Shown here one piece after another: positions 40,140 through 50,205 of a stretch of 64,000 nt of DNA. How positions within the stretch are numbered: the stretch's first letter is position 1; each line of letters starts with the position of its first letter. The notes below the pieces were generated by a model. The model searched no databases. It was not told the DNA's origin and saw only the letters and a program-made list of their open reading frames with translations. This DNA comes from Jiella avicenniae (lineage in GTDB: Bacteria > Pseudomonadota > Alphaproteobacteria > Rhizobiales > Rhizobiaceae), in the NCBI RefSeq assembly GCF_021390325.1, contig NZ_JAJUWU010000004.1, positions 124,001-188,000 on the forward strand. Direction: 5' to 3'. The position numbers and the translations under genes were made by a program.

Positions 40140-41453
40140 ATGACGTCGCAGAGCTTTTTCACCCGCACCACACCCGTCGAATTCGCGGGAGCCGACAGCC
40201 GCGATCCGCTGGCCTTCCGCTTCTACGACAAGGACCGCAAGGTGATGGGAAAGCGCATGGAGGACCATCTGCGGTTCTCCGTCGCCTATTGGCATTCCTT
40301 CACCTGGCCGGGCGGCGATCCGTTCGGCGGCGAGACCTTCAACCGGCCTTGGATGCATGGCGGCGAGGCCCTGGACCTCGCCAAACAGAAGGCCGAGGTC
40401 GCCTTCGAGACGTTCCGCCTCCTCGACGTGCCGTTCTTTGCCTTCCACGACGTCGACGTTGCGCCGGAAGGCGCCTCGCTCGAGGAATCGAACGACAATC
40501 TGAAGGTCATCACCGACATCTTCGCCGGGAAGATGGAAAGCGCCAAGGTGCGGCTCCTGTGGGGCACGGCGAACCTCTTTTCCAACCGCCGCTACATGGC
40601 GGGCGCCGCGACCAATCCGGATCCGGACGTGTTCGCCTATGCGGTGGGCCAGGTGAAGGCGGCGATCGACGCGACGCATCGGCTCGGTGGGGCGAACTAC
40701 GTCTGCTGGGGCGGCCGCGAGGGCTACGAGACCCTGCTCAACACCGACATGAAGCGGGAATACGACCAGCTCGGCCGGTTCATGTCGATGCTCGTCGACT
40801 ACAAGCACAAGATCGGCTTTGCCGGCCCGATCCTGATCGAGCCGAAGCCGAAGGAGCCGACCAAGCACCAGTACGACTACGACGTCGCGACGGTCTACGC
40901 CTTCCTGCAGAAATACGACCTGACGAAGGACGTGAAGCTCAACATCGAGCAGAACCACGCGATCCTCGCCGGCCATTCCTTCGACCACGAGGTCAAGCTC
41001 GCCTTCGCCAACGGCATCTTCGGCTCGCTCGACATCAATCGCGGCGACGACCTGCTCGGCTGGGATACCGACCAGTTCGCGATGGACGTCAAGGAAATGG
41101 CGCTGGTCTTCCACGAGATGCTGAAGCATGGCGGCTTCACCACCGGCGGGCTGAACTTCGACGCCAAGATCCGTCGCCAGTCGATCGACCCGGACGACCT
41201 CCTGATCGCCCATGTCGCCTCGATGGACGCCTGCGCGAGAGGCCTTCTCGCCGCCGAGGCGATGCTGAAGGACGAGGCGCTGGCCGGGCCGCTCGCCGCG
41301 CGCTACGCCGGCTGGGACGGCGCCGAGGCGAAGGCGATGCTGGCGGGGAAGATGACTTTCGAGCAGATCGCCGAGAAGGCGCTTTCCCTCAACCCGCAGC
41401 CGAAGTCGGGCAAACAGGAAATGCTGGAAGGGATCGTCAACCGCTACGTCTGA
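40140..41453 (+). CDS. xylA: Xylose isomerase
   Basis: This 437-residue TIM-barrel enzyme converts D-xylose to D-xylulose. Active-site stretches: [22 protein letters not shown] (catalytic His/Asp), [28 protein letters not shown] (metal-binding Glu) and SLDINRGD. The length fits the class II isomerases. A GGGAGG site precedes ATG 40140. It is followed by xylB after 227 bases. No xylose transporter or xylR regulator is adjacent. Confidence 0.97.
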   Translation: MTSQSFFTRTTPVEFAGADSRDPLAFRFYDKDRKVMGKRMEDHLRFSVAYWHSFTWPGGDPFGGETFNRPWMHGGEALDLAKQKAEVAFETFRLLDVPFFAFHDVDVAPEGASLEESNDNLKVITDIFAGKMESAKVRLLWGTANLFSNRRYMAGAATNPDPDVFAYAVGQVKAAIDATHRLGGANYVCWGGREGYETLLNTDMKREYDQLGRFMSMLVDYKHKIGFAGPILIEPKPKEPTKHQYDYDVATVYAFLQKYDLTKDVKLNIEQNHAILAGHSFDHEVKLAFANGIFGSLDINRGDDLLGWDTDQFAMDVKEMALVFHEMLKHGGFTTGGLNFDAKIRRQSIDPDDLLIAHVASMDACARGLLAAEAMLKDEALAGPLAARYAGWDGAEAKAMLAGKMTFEQIAEKALSLNPQPKSGKQEMLEGIVNRYV

Positions 41454-41680
41454 CGGCGGCTAATCGGCCCGGTCGGCATGGCTTCGGCCGGGGTTCCGGC
41501 GAGGCCCGTCGCCAGGCCGACCGTTCCCGATCGGGCTGGCGCGAATGCGACGGCGACGGCGTCGTTTTGTGCGGCGTCGGGCTCTTCGACCGGGGCGGCT
41601 GGTGGTATATCGGTACGCCTTCGGCAATCCGGCGCCCGCACTGCGGCCTATGCACGGCTCTGAAAGGAACCGAACACGAC

Positions 41681-43138
41681 ATGTCTACCTATCTCGGCCT
41701 CGACCTCGGCACCTCCTCCCTCAAGGCCCTCCTGATCGACGAGGATCAGGCGGTGATCGGTTCCGTTTCGGTGCCGCTCACCGTCGAGCGGCCGCATTTC
41801 GGCTGGTCGGAGCAGAACCCCCAGGGCTGGATCGTCGCCTGCGAGGCGGCGATGCAGGAACTGCATGCCAAGCATGGACGGGCTTTCGCCGAAATTGCCG
41901 GGATCGGCCTGTCCGGCCACATGCACGGCGCGACCGTGCTCGGCGCCGACGGCACCCCCTTGCGGCCCTGCATCCTGTGGAACGACACCCGCAGCCACGA
42001 GGAGGCCAAGGCGCTCGACGACGCCGAGGCCCGCGCGATCACCGGCAACATCGTGTTTCCCGGCTTCACCGCGCCGAAGCTCGCCTGGATGCGCAAGCAC
42101 GAGCCCCGGCTGTTCGATCTGGCGCGCTGCGTACTGTTGCCGAAGGACTATCTGCGGCTGTGGCTGACCGGAGAGGCGGTGTCCGAAATGTCGGATGCGG
42201 CCGGCACCTCCTGGCTCGACACCGGCAAGCGCGACTGGTCGGAGCGGATGCTGGAGCGCACCGGGCTGACCCGCGGGCACATGCCGAAGCTCGTCGAGGG
42301 AACCGAGGCCTCCGGCGAGGTCCGCCCCATCCTGGCCGACAAGTTCGGCCTGAAGCCCGGCGTGATCGTCGCCGGCGGCGGGGGCGACAATGCCGCTTCG
42401 GCCTGCGGCGTCGGCGTCGCGGCGCCCGGCACGGGCTTCCTCTCGCTCGGCACCTCGGGCGTCCTGTTCACCGCGACGGCCGGCTACGATCCGGTTCCCG
42501 AGACGGCGCTCCACACCTTCTGTCATGCCATCCCGGGGCTCTGGCACCAGATGGGCGTGACCCTGTCCGCCGCCGGCTGCATGGACTGGCTGTCGAAGCT
42601 CCTGAAGGAGGAGCCGGCGGCCCTCACCGGCGCCCTCGGCGAGACGATCGCCGCGCCCGGCCGGCCGATGTTCCTGCCCTATCTCTCCGGCGAGCGCACG
42701 CCCCACAACGACGCCGACATCCGCGGCGTTCTCACCGGGATCGAGAGCGACACGAGCCGCGAGGCGATGACCCGGGCGGTGCTCGAAGGCGTCGCCTATT
42801 CGATGCGCGACTGCCTCGACGCCGCCGGCGAAAAGCCCAAGCCGCAGCGGCTGATCGCGGTCGGCGCGGGGTCCCGCTCGGCCTACTGGCTGCAACTCAT
42901 GGCGACGGTGCTCGAAACCGAGATCGCGCTGCCGGCGGCCGGCGACTTCGGCGCGGCCTTCGGCGCCGCCCGGCTCGGCATCACCGCGGCGACGGGGGCC
43001 GATCCGAAGAGCATCATCAAGGAGCCGCCGGTCGCCCGGACCTTCGAGCCGGTGGCCGACGAGATCGACGTCTTCCGGGAGGCGCACAGGCGCTACAAGG
43101 CGCTCTATCCGGCGATCAAGCAGGCGATGGCGGTGTAG
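41681..43138 (+). CDS. xylB: Xylulokinase
   Basis: This 485-residue FGGY-family sugar kinase phosphorylates D-xylulose for the pentose-phosphate pathway. The N-terminal phosphate loop LGLDLGTSSLKALLID, GLSGHMHGATVL, ILWNDTR, LLPKDYLRLWLTGE, GGGGDNAASACGVG and SLGTSGVLF, plus the C-terminal VGAGSRSAYWLQLMA, match XylB. The start is ATG 41681 with AAAGGA about 12 bases upstream. It probably shares a transcript with xylA despite the 227-base spacer, in which no gene or terminator was seen. Confidence 0.96.
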   Translation: MSTYLGLDLGTSSLKALLIDEDQAVIGSVSVPLTVERPHFGWSEQNPQGWIVACEAAMQELHAKHGRAFAEIAGIGLSGHMHGATVLGADGTPLRPCILWNDTRSHEEAKALDDAEARAITGNIVFPGFTAPKLAWMRKHEPRLFDLARCVLLPKDYLRLWLTGEAVSEMSDAAGTSWLDTGKRDWSERMLERTGLTRGHMPKLVEGTEASGEVRPILADKFGLKPGVIVAGGGGDNAASACGVGVAAPGTGFLSLGTSGVLFTATAGYDPVPETALHTFCHAIPGLWHQMGVTLSAAGCMDWLSKLLKEEPAALTGALGETIAAPGRPMFLPYLSGERTPHNDADIRGVLTGIESDTSREAMTRAVLEGVAYSMRDCLDAAGEKPKPQRLIAVGAGSRSAYWLQLMATVLETEIALPAAGDFGAAFGAARLGITAATGADPKSIIKEPPVARTFEPVADEIDVFREAHRRYKALYPAIKQAMAV

Positions 43139-43156
43139 GGCCGAACGTCGGTCCGG

Positions 43157-43181
43157 CGCCGACCGCAAGCGATGGTCGGCG
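43157..43181. terminator. Hairpin between convergent xylB and thiD
   Basis: CGCCGACC / GGTCGGCG, an 8-bp inverted repeat with a nine-base loop in the convergent spacer. No T-run, so only a possible terminator. Confidence 0.4.
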
Positions 43182-43244
43182 AAGCGGGGCGCGTTCGATC
43201 GGGCTGGACGATGGCAGCCGCCGTTTTCCATGCGGTCTCCCGCG

Positions 43245-44057
43245 TCACCCGTCTTCGGCCGCCAGCAGCCCGCGCACGTGATCCTTTCCCGCTCCGCAGG
43301 CCTCTTCCAGCGCGTCGCCGGCTGCCAGACGACAGGCGATGGCCGTCGCCAGCATGCAGCCGGTGCCGCGCAGCGAGGCGTCGAGGCGCGGCGTGCCGTA
43401 GCGGCGGGGAGGGGCGCCGTCCTTGCGGTAGAGGACGTCCGTCGCTTCGCCGCCCGTGTCGTGGCCGCCCTTGACTAGAACGGCGCCTGCGCCGGCTTCG
43501 AGAAGGGTCCGGGCCGCCGAGGCGCTCGGCGACGCTCCCGCCGGAAGGTCGCGGGCGGCGATGTCGTCGGTCGCGGCGTCGCCGGCGTGACGGGGTTCGT
43601 CCATCCGGCTCGCCAGAAGCGAAAGCTCCGGGAGGTTGGGAGTGAGAAGCGTCGTCCTCGGCAGCAGCCGCCCGACGAGTTCGGCGATGCCGGCCTCGCT
43701 CAGGAGCAGCCCGCCGGAGCTCGCCGCGATCACCGGATCGAGGACGACCGCCCCGTCGAAGCCGGCGAGCGCCTCGGCCACGGCGGCGACGATCGCCGCA
43801 TCGGCGAGCATGCCGAGCTTGACGGTGGAAACCCGGCCGTCCTCGAGCGCGCAGGCGATCTGTTCGGCGACGAGAGCGGGCGGCATCGGTGCCACCGTGC
43901 CGACCCTCCCGTTCGTCTGCGCGGTGACCGCCGTCACTGCGAGCCGGGTTTCGACGCCATGGGCCGCAGCCGCGCGGATGTCGGCCGCGAGGCCGGCCCC
44001 GCCGGAGGAGTCCGTGCCGCCGACGAGGAGGATGGCGGGGCGCAAGGGCCGGTTCAT
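43245..44057 (-). CDS. thiD: Hydroxymethylpyrimidine/phosphomethylpyrimidine kinase
   Basis: This 270-residue ribokinase-fold kinase makes HMP-pyrophosphate for thiamine synthesis. VGGTDSSGGAGLAADI at the N-terminus, LDPVIAASSGGLLL, LVKGGHDTGGEATDVLY and the anion-hole motif GTGCMLATAIA are diagnostic. The start is ATG 44057 with GAAGG eight bases upstream. It is the last gene of the thi cluster, separated from thiE by 137 bases that include one copy of a repeat, so its expression may be affected by the hairpins. Confidence 0.93.
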   Translation of the reverse strand: MNRPLRPAILLVGGTDSSGGAGLAADIRAAAAHGVETRLAVTAVTAQTNGRVGTVAPMPPALVAEQIACALEDGRVSTVKLGMLADAAIVAAVAEALAGFDGAVVLDPVIAASSGGLLLSEAGIAELVGRLLPRTTLLTPNLPELSLLASRMDEPRHAGDAATDDIAARDLPAGASPSASAARTLLEAGAGAVLVKGGHDTGGEATDVLYRKDGAPPRRYGTPRLDASLRGTGCMLATAIACRLAAGDALEEACGAGKDHVRGLLAAEDG

Positions 44058-44111
44058 CGGGGCGCCTTCGCGTGACGGGCCAGGACAGTCTCGCGTGGTC
44101 TGGCGCCGCTT

Positions 44112-44160
44112 ACCCCCCTCTGCCCTGCCGGGCATCTCCCCCGCAAGGGGGGAGATCGAT
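44112..44160 (+). repeat. RIME-like repeat, locus C copy 1
   Basis: A full-length copy (ACCCCCCTCTGCCCTGCC to GGGGGGAGATCGAT) between thiE and thiD, the best match to the family consensus in this window. Confidence 0.87.
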
Positions 44161-44194
44161 CTCGCGCGGGCGCTTGCGGGGCGCTTTCCACAGA

Positions 44195-44941
44195 TCAATC
44201 CTGCACAAACGGCGAAGAAGAGGGCGACGTCGCCGCCTCCTCCGATCTCCCCCCTTGTGTGGGAGATGCCGGCAGGCAGAGGGGGGTATCGCGGGTGCCA
44301 TCCGCGGAAACGGCGGGTTCGCTCTTCCTCCGGTGGGCATACCCCCGCGTCGCCGCGATCCACTCCCGCGTCCGTCCTTCCGGGTCGGCGTTCCGGGTCA
44401 CGTCGGTGACGACGGCCGCGACGTCGGCGCCGTTCGCGAACACCTCCGGCAGACGCTCGACCGTCACGCCGCCGATGGCGACCAGCGGCAGGTCGCCGAT
44501 CGCCTGTTTCCACGCCGCAAGGCGGGCCGGCGTCTGGGGCGCCCAAGGCATTGTCTTCAGGGTCGTCGGCCAGACCGGGCCGAGCGCGACATAGTCCGGC
44601 TTGGCGGCAATGGCCGTTTCGAGCTCCGCCTCGTCATGGGTGGAGACGCCCAGCGACAATCCGGCGCGGCGGATCGCGCCGACATCGGCCTCGGCGAGAT
44701 CCTCCTGGCCGAGATGGACGAAGTCGCAGCCCTCCTCGATCGCCAGCCGCCAGTGGTCGTTGACGATCAGCCGGCAGCGATGGCGATGGCAGGTGTTGCG
44801 GGCGCGGCGGATTTGGGCCCGCAGCGACGGCTCGGGTGTCTCCTTGACGCGAAGCTGCACCAGCTTCACGCCGAGCGGCACCAGCCGGTCGATCCAGTCG
44901 GCGCTGTCGACGATCAGATAGAACGGATCGAGCGGCGTCAT
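44195..44941 (-). CDS. thiE: Thiamine phosphate synthase with a repeat-derived C-terminal tail
   Basis: This 248-residue enzyme joins HMP-PP and thiazole phosphate to thiamine monophosphate. [47 protein letters not shown] and [13 protein letters not shown] are the TIM-barrel motifs; the enzyme proper ends about EWIAATR (near residue 198). The remaining 50 or so residues (from about position 44345 downward) read through a RIME-like repeat at 44243-44288. The start overlaps the thiG stop as ATGA. Confidence 0.93.
   Translation of the reverse strand: MTPLDPFYLIVDSADWIDRLVPLGVKLVQLRVKETPEPSLRAQIRRARNTCHRHRCRLIVNDHWRLAIEEGCDFVHLGQEDLAEADVGAIRRAGLSLGVSTHDEAELETAIAAKPDYVALGPVWPTTLKTMPWAPQTPARLAAWKQAIGDLPLVAIGGVTVERLPEVFANGADVAAVVTDVTRNADPEGRTREWIAATRGYAHRRKSEPAVSADGTRDTPLCLPASPTQGGRSEEAATSPSSSPFVQD
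44243..44288 (-). repeat. RIME-like repeat, locus C copy 2, inside the thiE 3' end
   Basis: Inverted copy of the unit at 44112, 82 bases away. It is read in frame as [16 protein letters not shown], part of the thiE C-terminal tail. Confidence 0.87.
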
Positions 44942-45723
44942 GCGAACACCGCGCCGCCGAGCAGGGCTTGGCCGAGGACCGGCGTCGAGGCCTCCGCCAT
45001 GTCGCGCGGCTGCAGAGGATCGGCTTCGAAGGCAAGGCGCCCGGCTTCGACCGCCAGCCGGAAGCCCCGCGCCATCGTCACCGGATTGCCGGCGAGCGCC
45101 ACGGCCGAGGAGAGCAGCACGCCGTCATAGCCGAGTTCCATCGCCTGGGCGGCATGGGAGGGAACGCCGATCCCCGCATCGACGAGGAGGGTCAGATCGG
45201 GAAAGCGGGCTCGCATGGCTCTCAGCCCATAGACGTTGTTGAGTCCGCGGGCCGAGCCGATCGGCGAGCCCCAGGGCATCAGAACCCGGCAGCCGGCCTC
45301 GACCAGCCGGTCGGCGGCGACGAGATCCTCGGTCGTATAGGCGAGCACCTGGAAGCCGTCCTCGGTCAGGATGCGCGTCGCCTCGACGAGGCCGAAGAGA
45401 TCGGGCTGCAGCGTGTCGGCGTCGCCGATGACCTCGAGCTTGACGAGGTTCGTGCGGAAGACCTCGCGGGCCATCTGAGCCGTCGTCACCGCCTCGCGGA
45501 CGGAATGGCAGCCGGCGGTGTTGGGCAGGACCTTCACGCCGGTCTCGCGGATGAGGTCCCAGAATTTCTGCCCGGCCCGCTCGCCGGCCGCTTCCCGACG
45601 CAGGGACACGGTGACGATCTCGGCACCGGAGGCAAGGATCGCCTGCTTCAGGATCTGCGGCGAGGGATAGCGCGCCGTGCCGAGCATCAGCCGGCTCTTC
45701 AGGGTTTCGTCATAGATGCGCAT
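44938..45723 (-). CDS. thiG: Thiazole synthase
   Basis: This 261-residue TIM-barrel enzyme forms the thiazole ring from deoxyxylulose-5-P, ThiS thiocarboxylate and dehydroglycine. [25 protein letters not shown] (Schiff-base Lys), [15 protein letters not shown] and [20 protein letters not shown] are signature motifs. The short N-terminus ([20 protein letters not shown]) is normal. It lies four bases after thiS and overlaps thiE. Confidence 0.97.
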   Translation of the reverse strand: MRIYDETLKSRLMLGTARYPSPQILKQAILASGAEIVTVSLRREAAGERAGQKFWDLIRETGVKVLPNTAGCHSVREAVTTAQMAREVFRTNLVKLEVIGDADTLQPDLFGLVEATRILTEDGFQVLAYTTEDLVAADRLVEAGCRVLMPWGSPIGSARGLNNVYGLRAMRARFPDLTLLVDAGIGVPSHAAQAMELGYDGVLLSSAVALAGNPVTMARGFRLAVEAGRLAFEADPLQPRDMAEASTPVLGQALLGGAVFA

Positions 45724-45727
45724 CGGG

Positions 45728-45925
45728 TCAGCCTCCCTGCATCGGCGCGATGATCTCGATCGCGTCGCCTTCGGCCAGTTGCCTTTCGCGCCGCTCGCCG
45801 GCCGGAACGAAGTCGTGGTTCAGCGCGGTGGCGAAGGGGCCTTCGCCATAGCCGAGTTCGTCGAGCGCTGCGGCGAGCGTCGCGGCGCTTACCTCGGCGG
45901 GTTCGCCGTTCAGGATGATCCTCAT
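45728..45925 (-). CDS. thiS: Sulfur carrier protein ThiS
   Basis: This 65-residue ubiquitin-fold protein carries the thiazole sulfur as a C-terminal thiocarboxylate. It ends in the required Gly-Gly (IIAPMQGG) and has the GEPAEV and [10 protein letters not shown] segments of the family. ATG 45925 follows a GAGGAG site by eight bases. It overlaps the thiO stop by four bases. Confidence 0.95.
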   Translation of the reverse strand: MRIILNGEPAEVSAATLAAALDELGYGEGPFATALNHDFVPAGERRERQLAEGDAIEIIAPMQGG

Positions 45926-46899
45926 GCGGCAATCTCCTCTCGGGATGAGCTGCCGAGAGCGAGGTCGGCCGCCTTCGCCGCGCAATCCGGCGACAGCAGG
46001 AAGCCGTGGCGGTAGAGGCCGTTGACGGAGACGATCCGGCCTCGTCGCGTCACCCTCGGCAGATTGTCGGGGAAGGCCGGCCGGCGCCCGGCCTTCATCT
46101 CGGTCACCTCCGCCTCGGCGAAAGCCGGGTGGAGGGCGTAGGCGGCGTTCATCAACTCGACCGCCGAGCGAAGGGTCGGGCCGCCCGACGCCTCGCTTTC
46201 GATCATCGTCGCGCCGACCATGAAGCGCCCCTCCGCCCGGGGCACGACATAGACCGGCATGCGCGGATGGAGGAGGCGGATCGGCCGCGACAGGCGGATG
46301 TCGCGGGTCTTCAGGACCATCATCTCGCCGCGGACGCTGCGAAGCTGCGGCGCGTCGGCTGCGATGCCCCGGCAGTCGAGGACGACGTCGCCCGTTGCCG
46401 CCTCCGGCATGATGTCGGAGCCGAAGTGGATCGTGCCGCCGAGGGCGCGAAGACGCTCGGCGAGGGCGACCAGCGCCCGCCGCGGGTCGAGATGGGCTTC
46501 GGTGGCAAAGTGAAGGCCGCCGGAAAAGCGCCCGGCCAGATCCGGCTCCAGGGCCTCTACTCCCTCGGCGTCCAGCATAAGCCCCTCCCGGGTCCTGCGG
46601 GCGTAGCGCTGCACCTCGCCGGCGTCGCGGCGGGGCGCGAGTACCAGCGTGCCCTGGCGCATTACCTCCGGCACGCGCGCCGCCCACCAGTCGATGGCGG
46701 CACGTCCCGGCGCCACGATCGACGGATCGGCGCTCTCGGCCTCGCAGAAAGGCGCGAGCATGCCGCCGGCGAGCCAGGACGCGGCGTTTTCGCCGAGACG
46801 GTCCGAGCGCTCGTGCAGCGTCACCGCCGCGCCCCGTTCGGCGAGGGTCACGGCTGCGACGAGGCCGGCGACGCCGGCCCCGATCACGGTGATCGTCAT
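45922..46899 (-). CDS. thiO: Glycine oxidase / FAD-dependent amine oxidase ThiO
   Basis: This 325-residue flavoenzyme oxidises glycine to the imine used by ThiG in aerobic thiamine synthesis. The N-terminal dinucleotide fold VIGAGVAGLVAAVTLAERG and the C-terminal GFLLSPDCAAKAADL are family signatures, and the order ThiC-ThiO-ThiS-ThiG is common in rhizobia. ATG 46899 lies five bases after the thiC stop with GGAG upstream. Confidence 0.93.
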   Translation of the reverse strand: MTITVIGAGVAGLVAAVTLAERGAAVTLHERSDRLGENAASWLAGGMLAPFCEAESADPSIVAPGRAAIDWWAARVPEVMRQGTLVLAPRRDAGEVQRYARRTREGLMLDAEGVEALEPDLAGRFSGGLHFATEAHLDPRRALVALAERLRALGGTIHFGSDIMPEAATGDVVLDCRGIAADAPQLRSVRGEMMVLKTRDIRLSRPIRLLHPRMPVYVVPRAEGRFMVGATMIESEASGGPTLRSAVELMNAAYALHPAFAEAEVTEMKAGRRPAFPDNLPRVTRRGRIVSVNGLYRHGFLLSPDCAAKAADLALGSSSREEIAA

Positions 46900-46904
46900 C
46901 GCAG

Positions 46905-48920
<2,016 letters not shown>

Positions 48921-48929
48921 TCACGGCCT

Positions 48930-49020
48930 TCTTCCATCCCTACGCCAGTATGAACTGGATCAGGTTCGACGGGTCGCCGCGCGCTAGCGGCCTCTCAGTT
49001 CCTTGGCGGAACTCCCCGTG
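48930..49020 (-). promoter_or_regulatory. TPP (THI-element) riboswitch upstream of thiC
   Basis: On the minus strand, GGGGAGTTCC...GGAACTGAGAGG is followed by ACCTGATCCAGTTCATACTGG and CGTAGGGATGG, which are the conserved cores of the thiamine-pyrophosphate aptamer (CUGAGA and ACCUGAUC). It should repress the thiCOSGED operon when TPP is abundant. The 190 bases to the thiC start contain no gene and probably form the expression platform. Confidence 0.95.
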
Positions 49021-49103
49021 GACGGTTCGAAGGGTAGCAGAGGGGAGAGTGGCGTCAAGCAGCCTACGAGCGTTCGGGACGCTGGCCGTTCTCTCCCTTT
49101 GTG

Positions 49104-49406
49104 TCACTCCGGTTTGGGGAACAGAATGCTCTCGTAGTCTTGGGCGCCATTGAGGACATGCAGCACGACGACGGTCTTTTCCTCAGCCCGATAGAAGATC
49201 AGGTAGTTGCCATAGGGTCGACGCCTGATGGAGTGTTCCTCGTAGCCGGGGACCAGCGCGTAGGCCGAAGGCATGTCCGCGAGCCGGCGGCACGCTTCCT
49301 TCAGTTCGACGAGAAAGGTTTCGGCCCGGGCCGGATTGTCCCTCCGAATGTAGCGGCCGATGCTCACCAAGTCGGCGATGGCCGTGTCAGTCAGAACGAC
49401 CTTCAC
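49104..49406 (-). CDS. RelE/ParE-family toxin (second toxin-antitoxin pair)
   Basis: This 100-residue protein has the ParE pattern: LTDTAIADLVSIGRYIRRDNPARAE, then ACRRLADMPSAYALVPG, HSIRRRPYGNYLIFYRAEE and VVVLHVLNGAQDYESIL. These are typical of ParE toxins that act on gyrase. It starts with GTG 49406, overlapping the antitoxin stop as GTGA. It is unlike the toxin at 1403 in sequence. Confidence 0.88.
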   Translation of the reverse strand: MKVVLTDTAIADLVSIGRYIRRDNPARAETFLVELKEACRRLADMPSAYALVPGYEEHSIRRRPYGNYLIFYRAEEKTVVVLHVLNGAQDYESILFPKPE

Positions 49407-49669
49407 ACGGCGGAGCTTTCACCATCATCGGCTTCGATGCCCGTGCGGATCTTGTCGAAGGCTTCGTCGAGCGCAGTGACGCGCCCCTCATTCACGTCTG
49501 CCAGACCCGCAGCCAGTGCGAGATCCAGAGCAGCCAGACGCTTCTCGCGCTCTTCAACGAGGCGCACGCCTTCCCGCAAGACTTCGCTGCGGGAGTGATA
49601 ACGCCCGGACTTCACGAGGTCGGTGACGTAGTTTTCGAGATGCTGTCCGAGATTTGCGCTGCTGGCCAT
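49403..49669 (-). CDS. ParD-family antitoxin (second pair)
   Basis: This 88-residue protein begins ASSANLGQHLENYVTDLVKSGRYHSRSEVLREGVRLVEERE, the ribbon-helix-helix DNA-binding domain of ParD/CC2985-type antitoxins (SGRYxSxSEVLREGLR is the hallmark), followed by an acidic tail. The start is ATG 49669 with GGAG upstream. It is the first gene of the pair, the normal order. Confidence 0.9.
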   Translation of the reverse strand: MASSANLGQHLENYVTDLVKSGRYHSRSEVLREGVRLVEEREKRLAALDLALAAGLADVNEGRVTALDEAFDKIRTGIEADDGESSAV

Positions 49670-49794
49670 GGTCGCTTCTCCTTCATCCATTATGCCGGGA
49701 AGCAATAACTGTTGGCAACGGCTAGGACGGTGTTTCGCCACCCCGCGACGTGCGGGAGGGCGAGTTTCGCGCAACGCAGCATCACATCGACGAT

Positions 49795-50166
49795 CTAATT
49801 GTCGCTATCTCGCGTGCCGTCTGAACGGAGCTTTCGAAGCCAGCGCGAAACCGAAGCTCCGACAAAGCCCAGCAGGACGAACGGTAGGATATAGAGCGGC
49901 AACGCCATCAAAATCTCTGAAAAGCTCCCTAACAGAAGCGGAGACACGAGAATAAATCCGTACAAGGCTGCCATCCTGAAAAACTGGACGACGGACGAAC
50001 AAGCGAATGAATCAAAACCCTGGTTCGCAATCGTATCGACGTCGCCATAAACGTGAACGTCAGCGCTCAGACAGAAGCGTGTGGCTGGCCAGAACTGATT
50101 GATGGAAAAGCCGATGAGGCTGACAAGAAGCACAAAGCTACAAGAGGCGATGCTCCATCGCAGCAT
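49795..50166 (-). CDS. Small membrane protein of unknown function
   Basis: This 123-residue protein has three hydrophobic segments (IASCSFVLLVSLIGFSI; AALYGFILVSPLLLG; ILPFVLLGFVGASV), with a loop of about 45 residues between the first two that contains two Cys. GC content and codon choice are visibly lower than in the neighbours, which suggests acquired DNA. No family is recognised. It lies 40 bases upstream of the maeB stop-side boundary, between the ParDE pair and maeB. Confidence 0.6.
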   Translation of the reverse strand: MLRWSIASCSFVLLVSLIGFSINQFWPATRFCLSADVHVYGDVDTIANQGFDSFACSSVVQFFRMAALYGFILVSPLLLGSFSEILMALPLYILPFVLLGFVGASVSRWLRKLRSDGTRDSDN

Positions 50167-50205
50167 GCTTTTGATGAAGGGGGAGAAAGTGATCGGATTA
50201 TCTCC

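Noticed and set aside
49020-49040. GGTTCGA near the riboswitch considered as a tRNA T-loop
   Set aside because: No acceptor stem or anticodon arm can be built around it; it belongs to the riboswitch leader.
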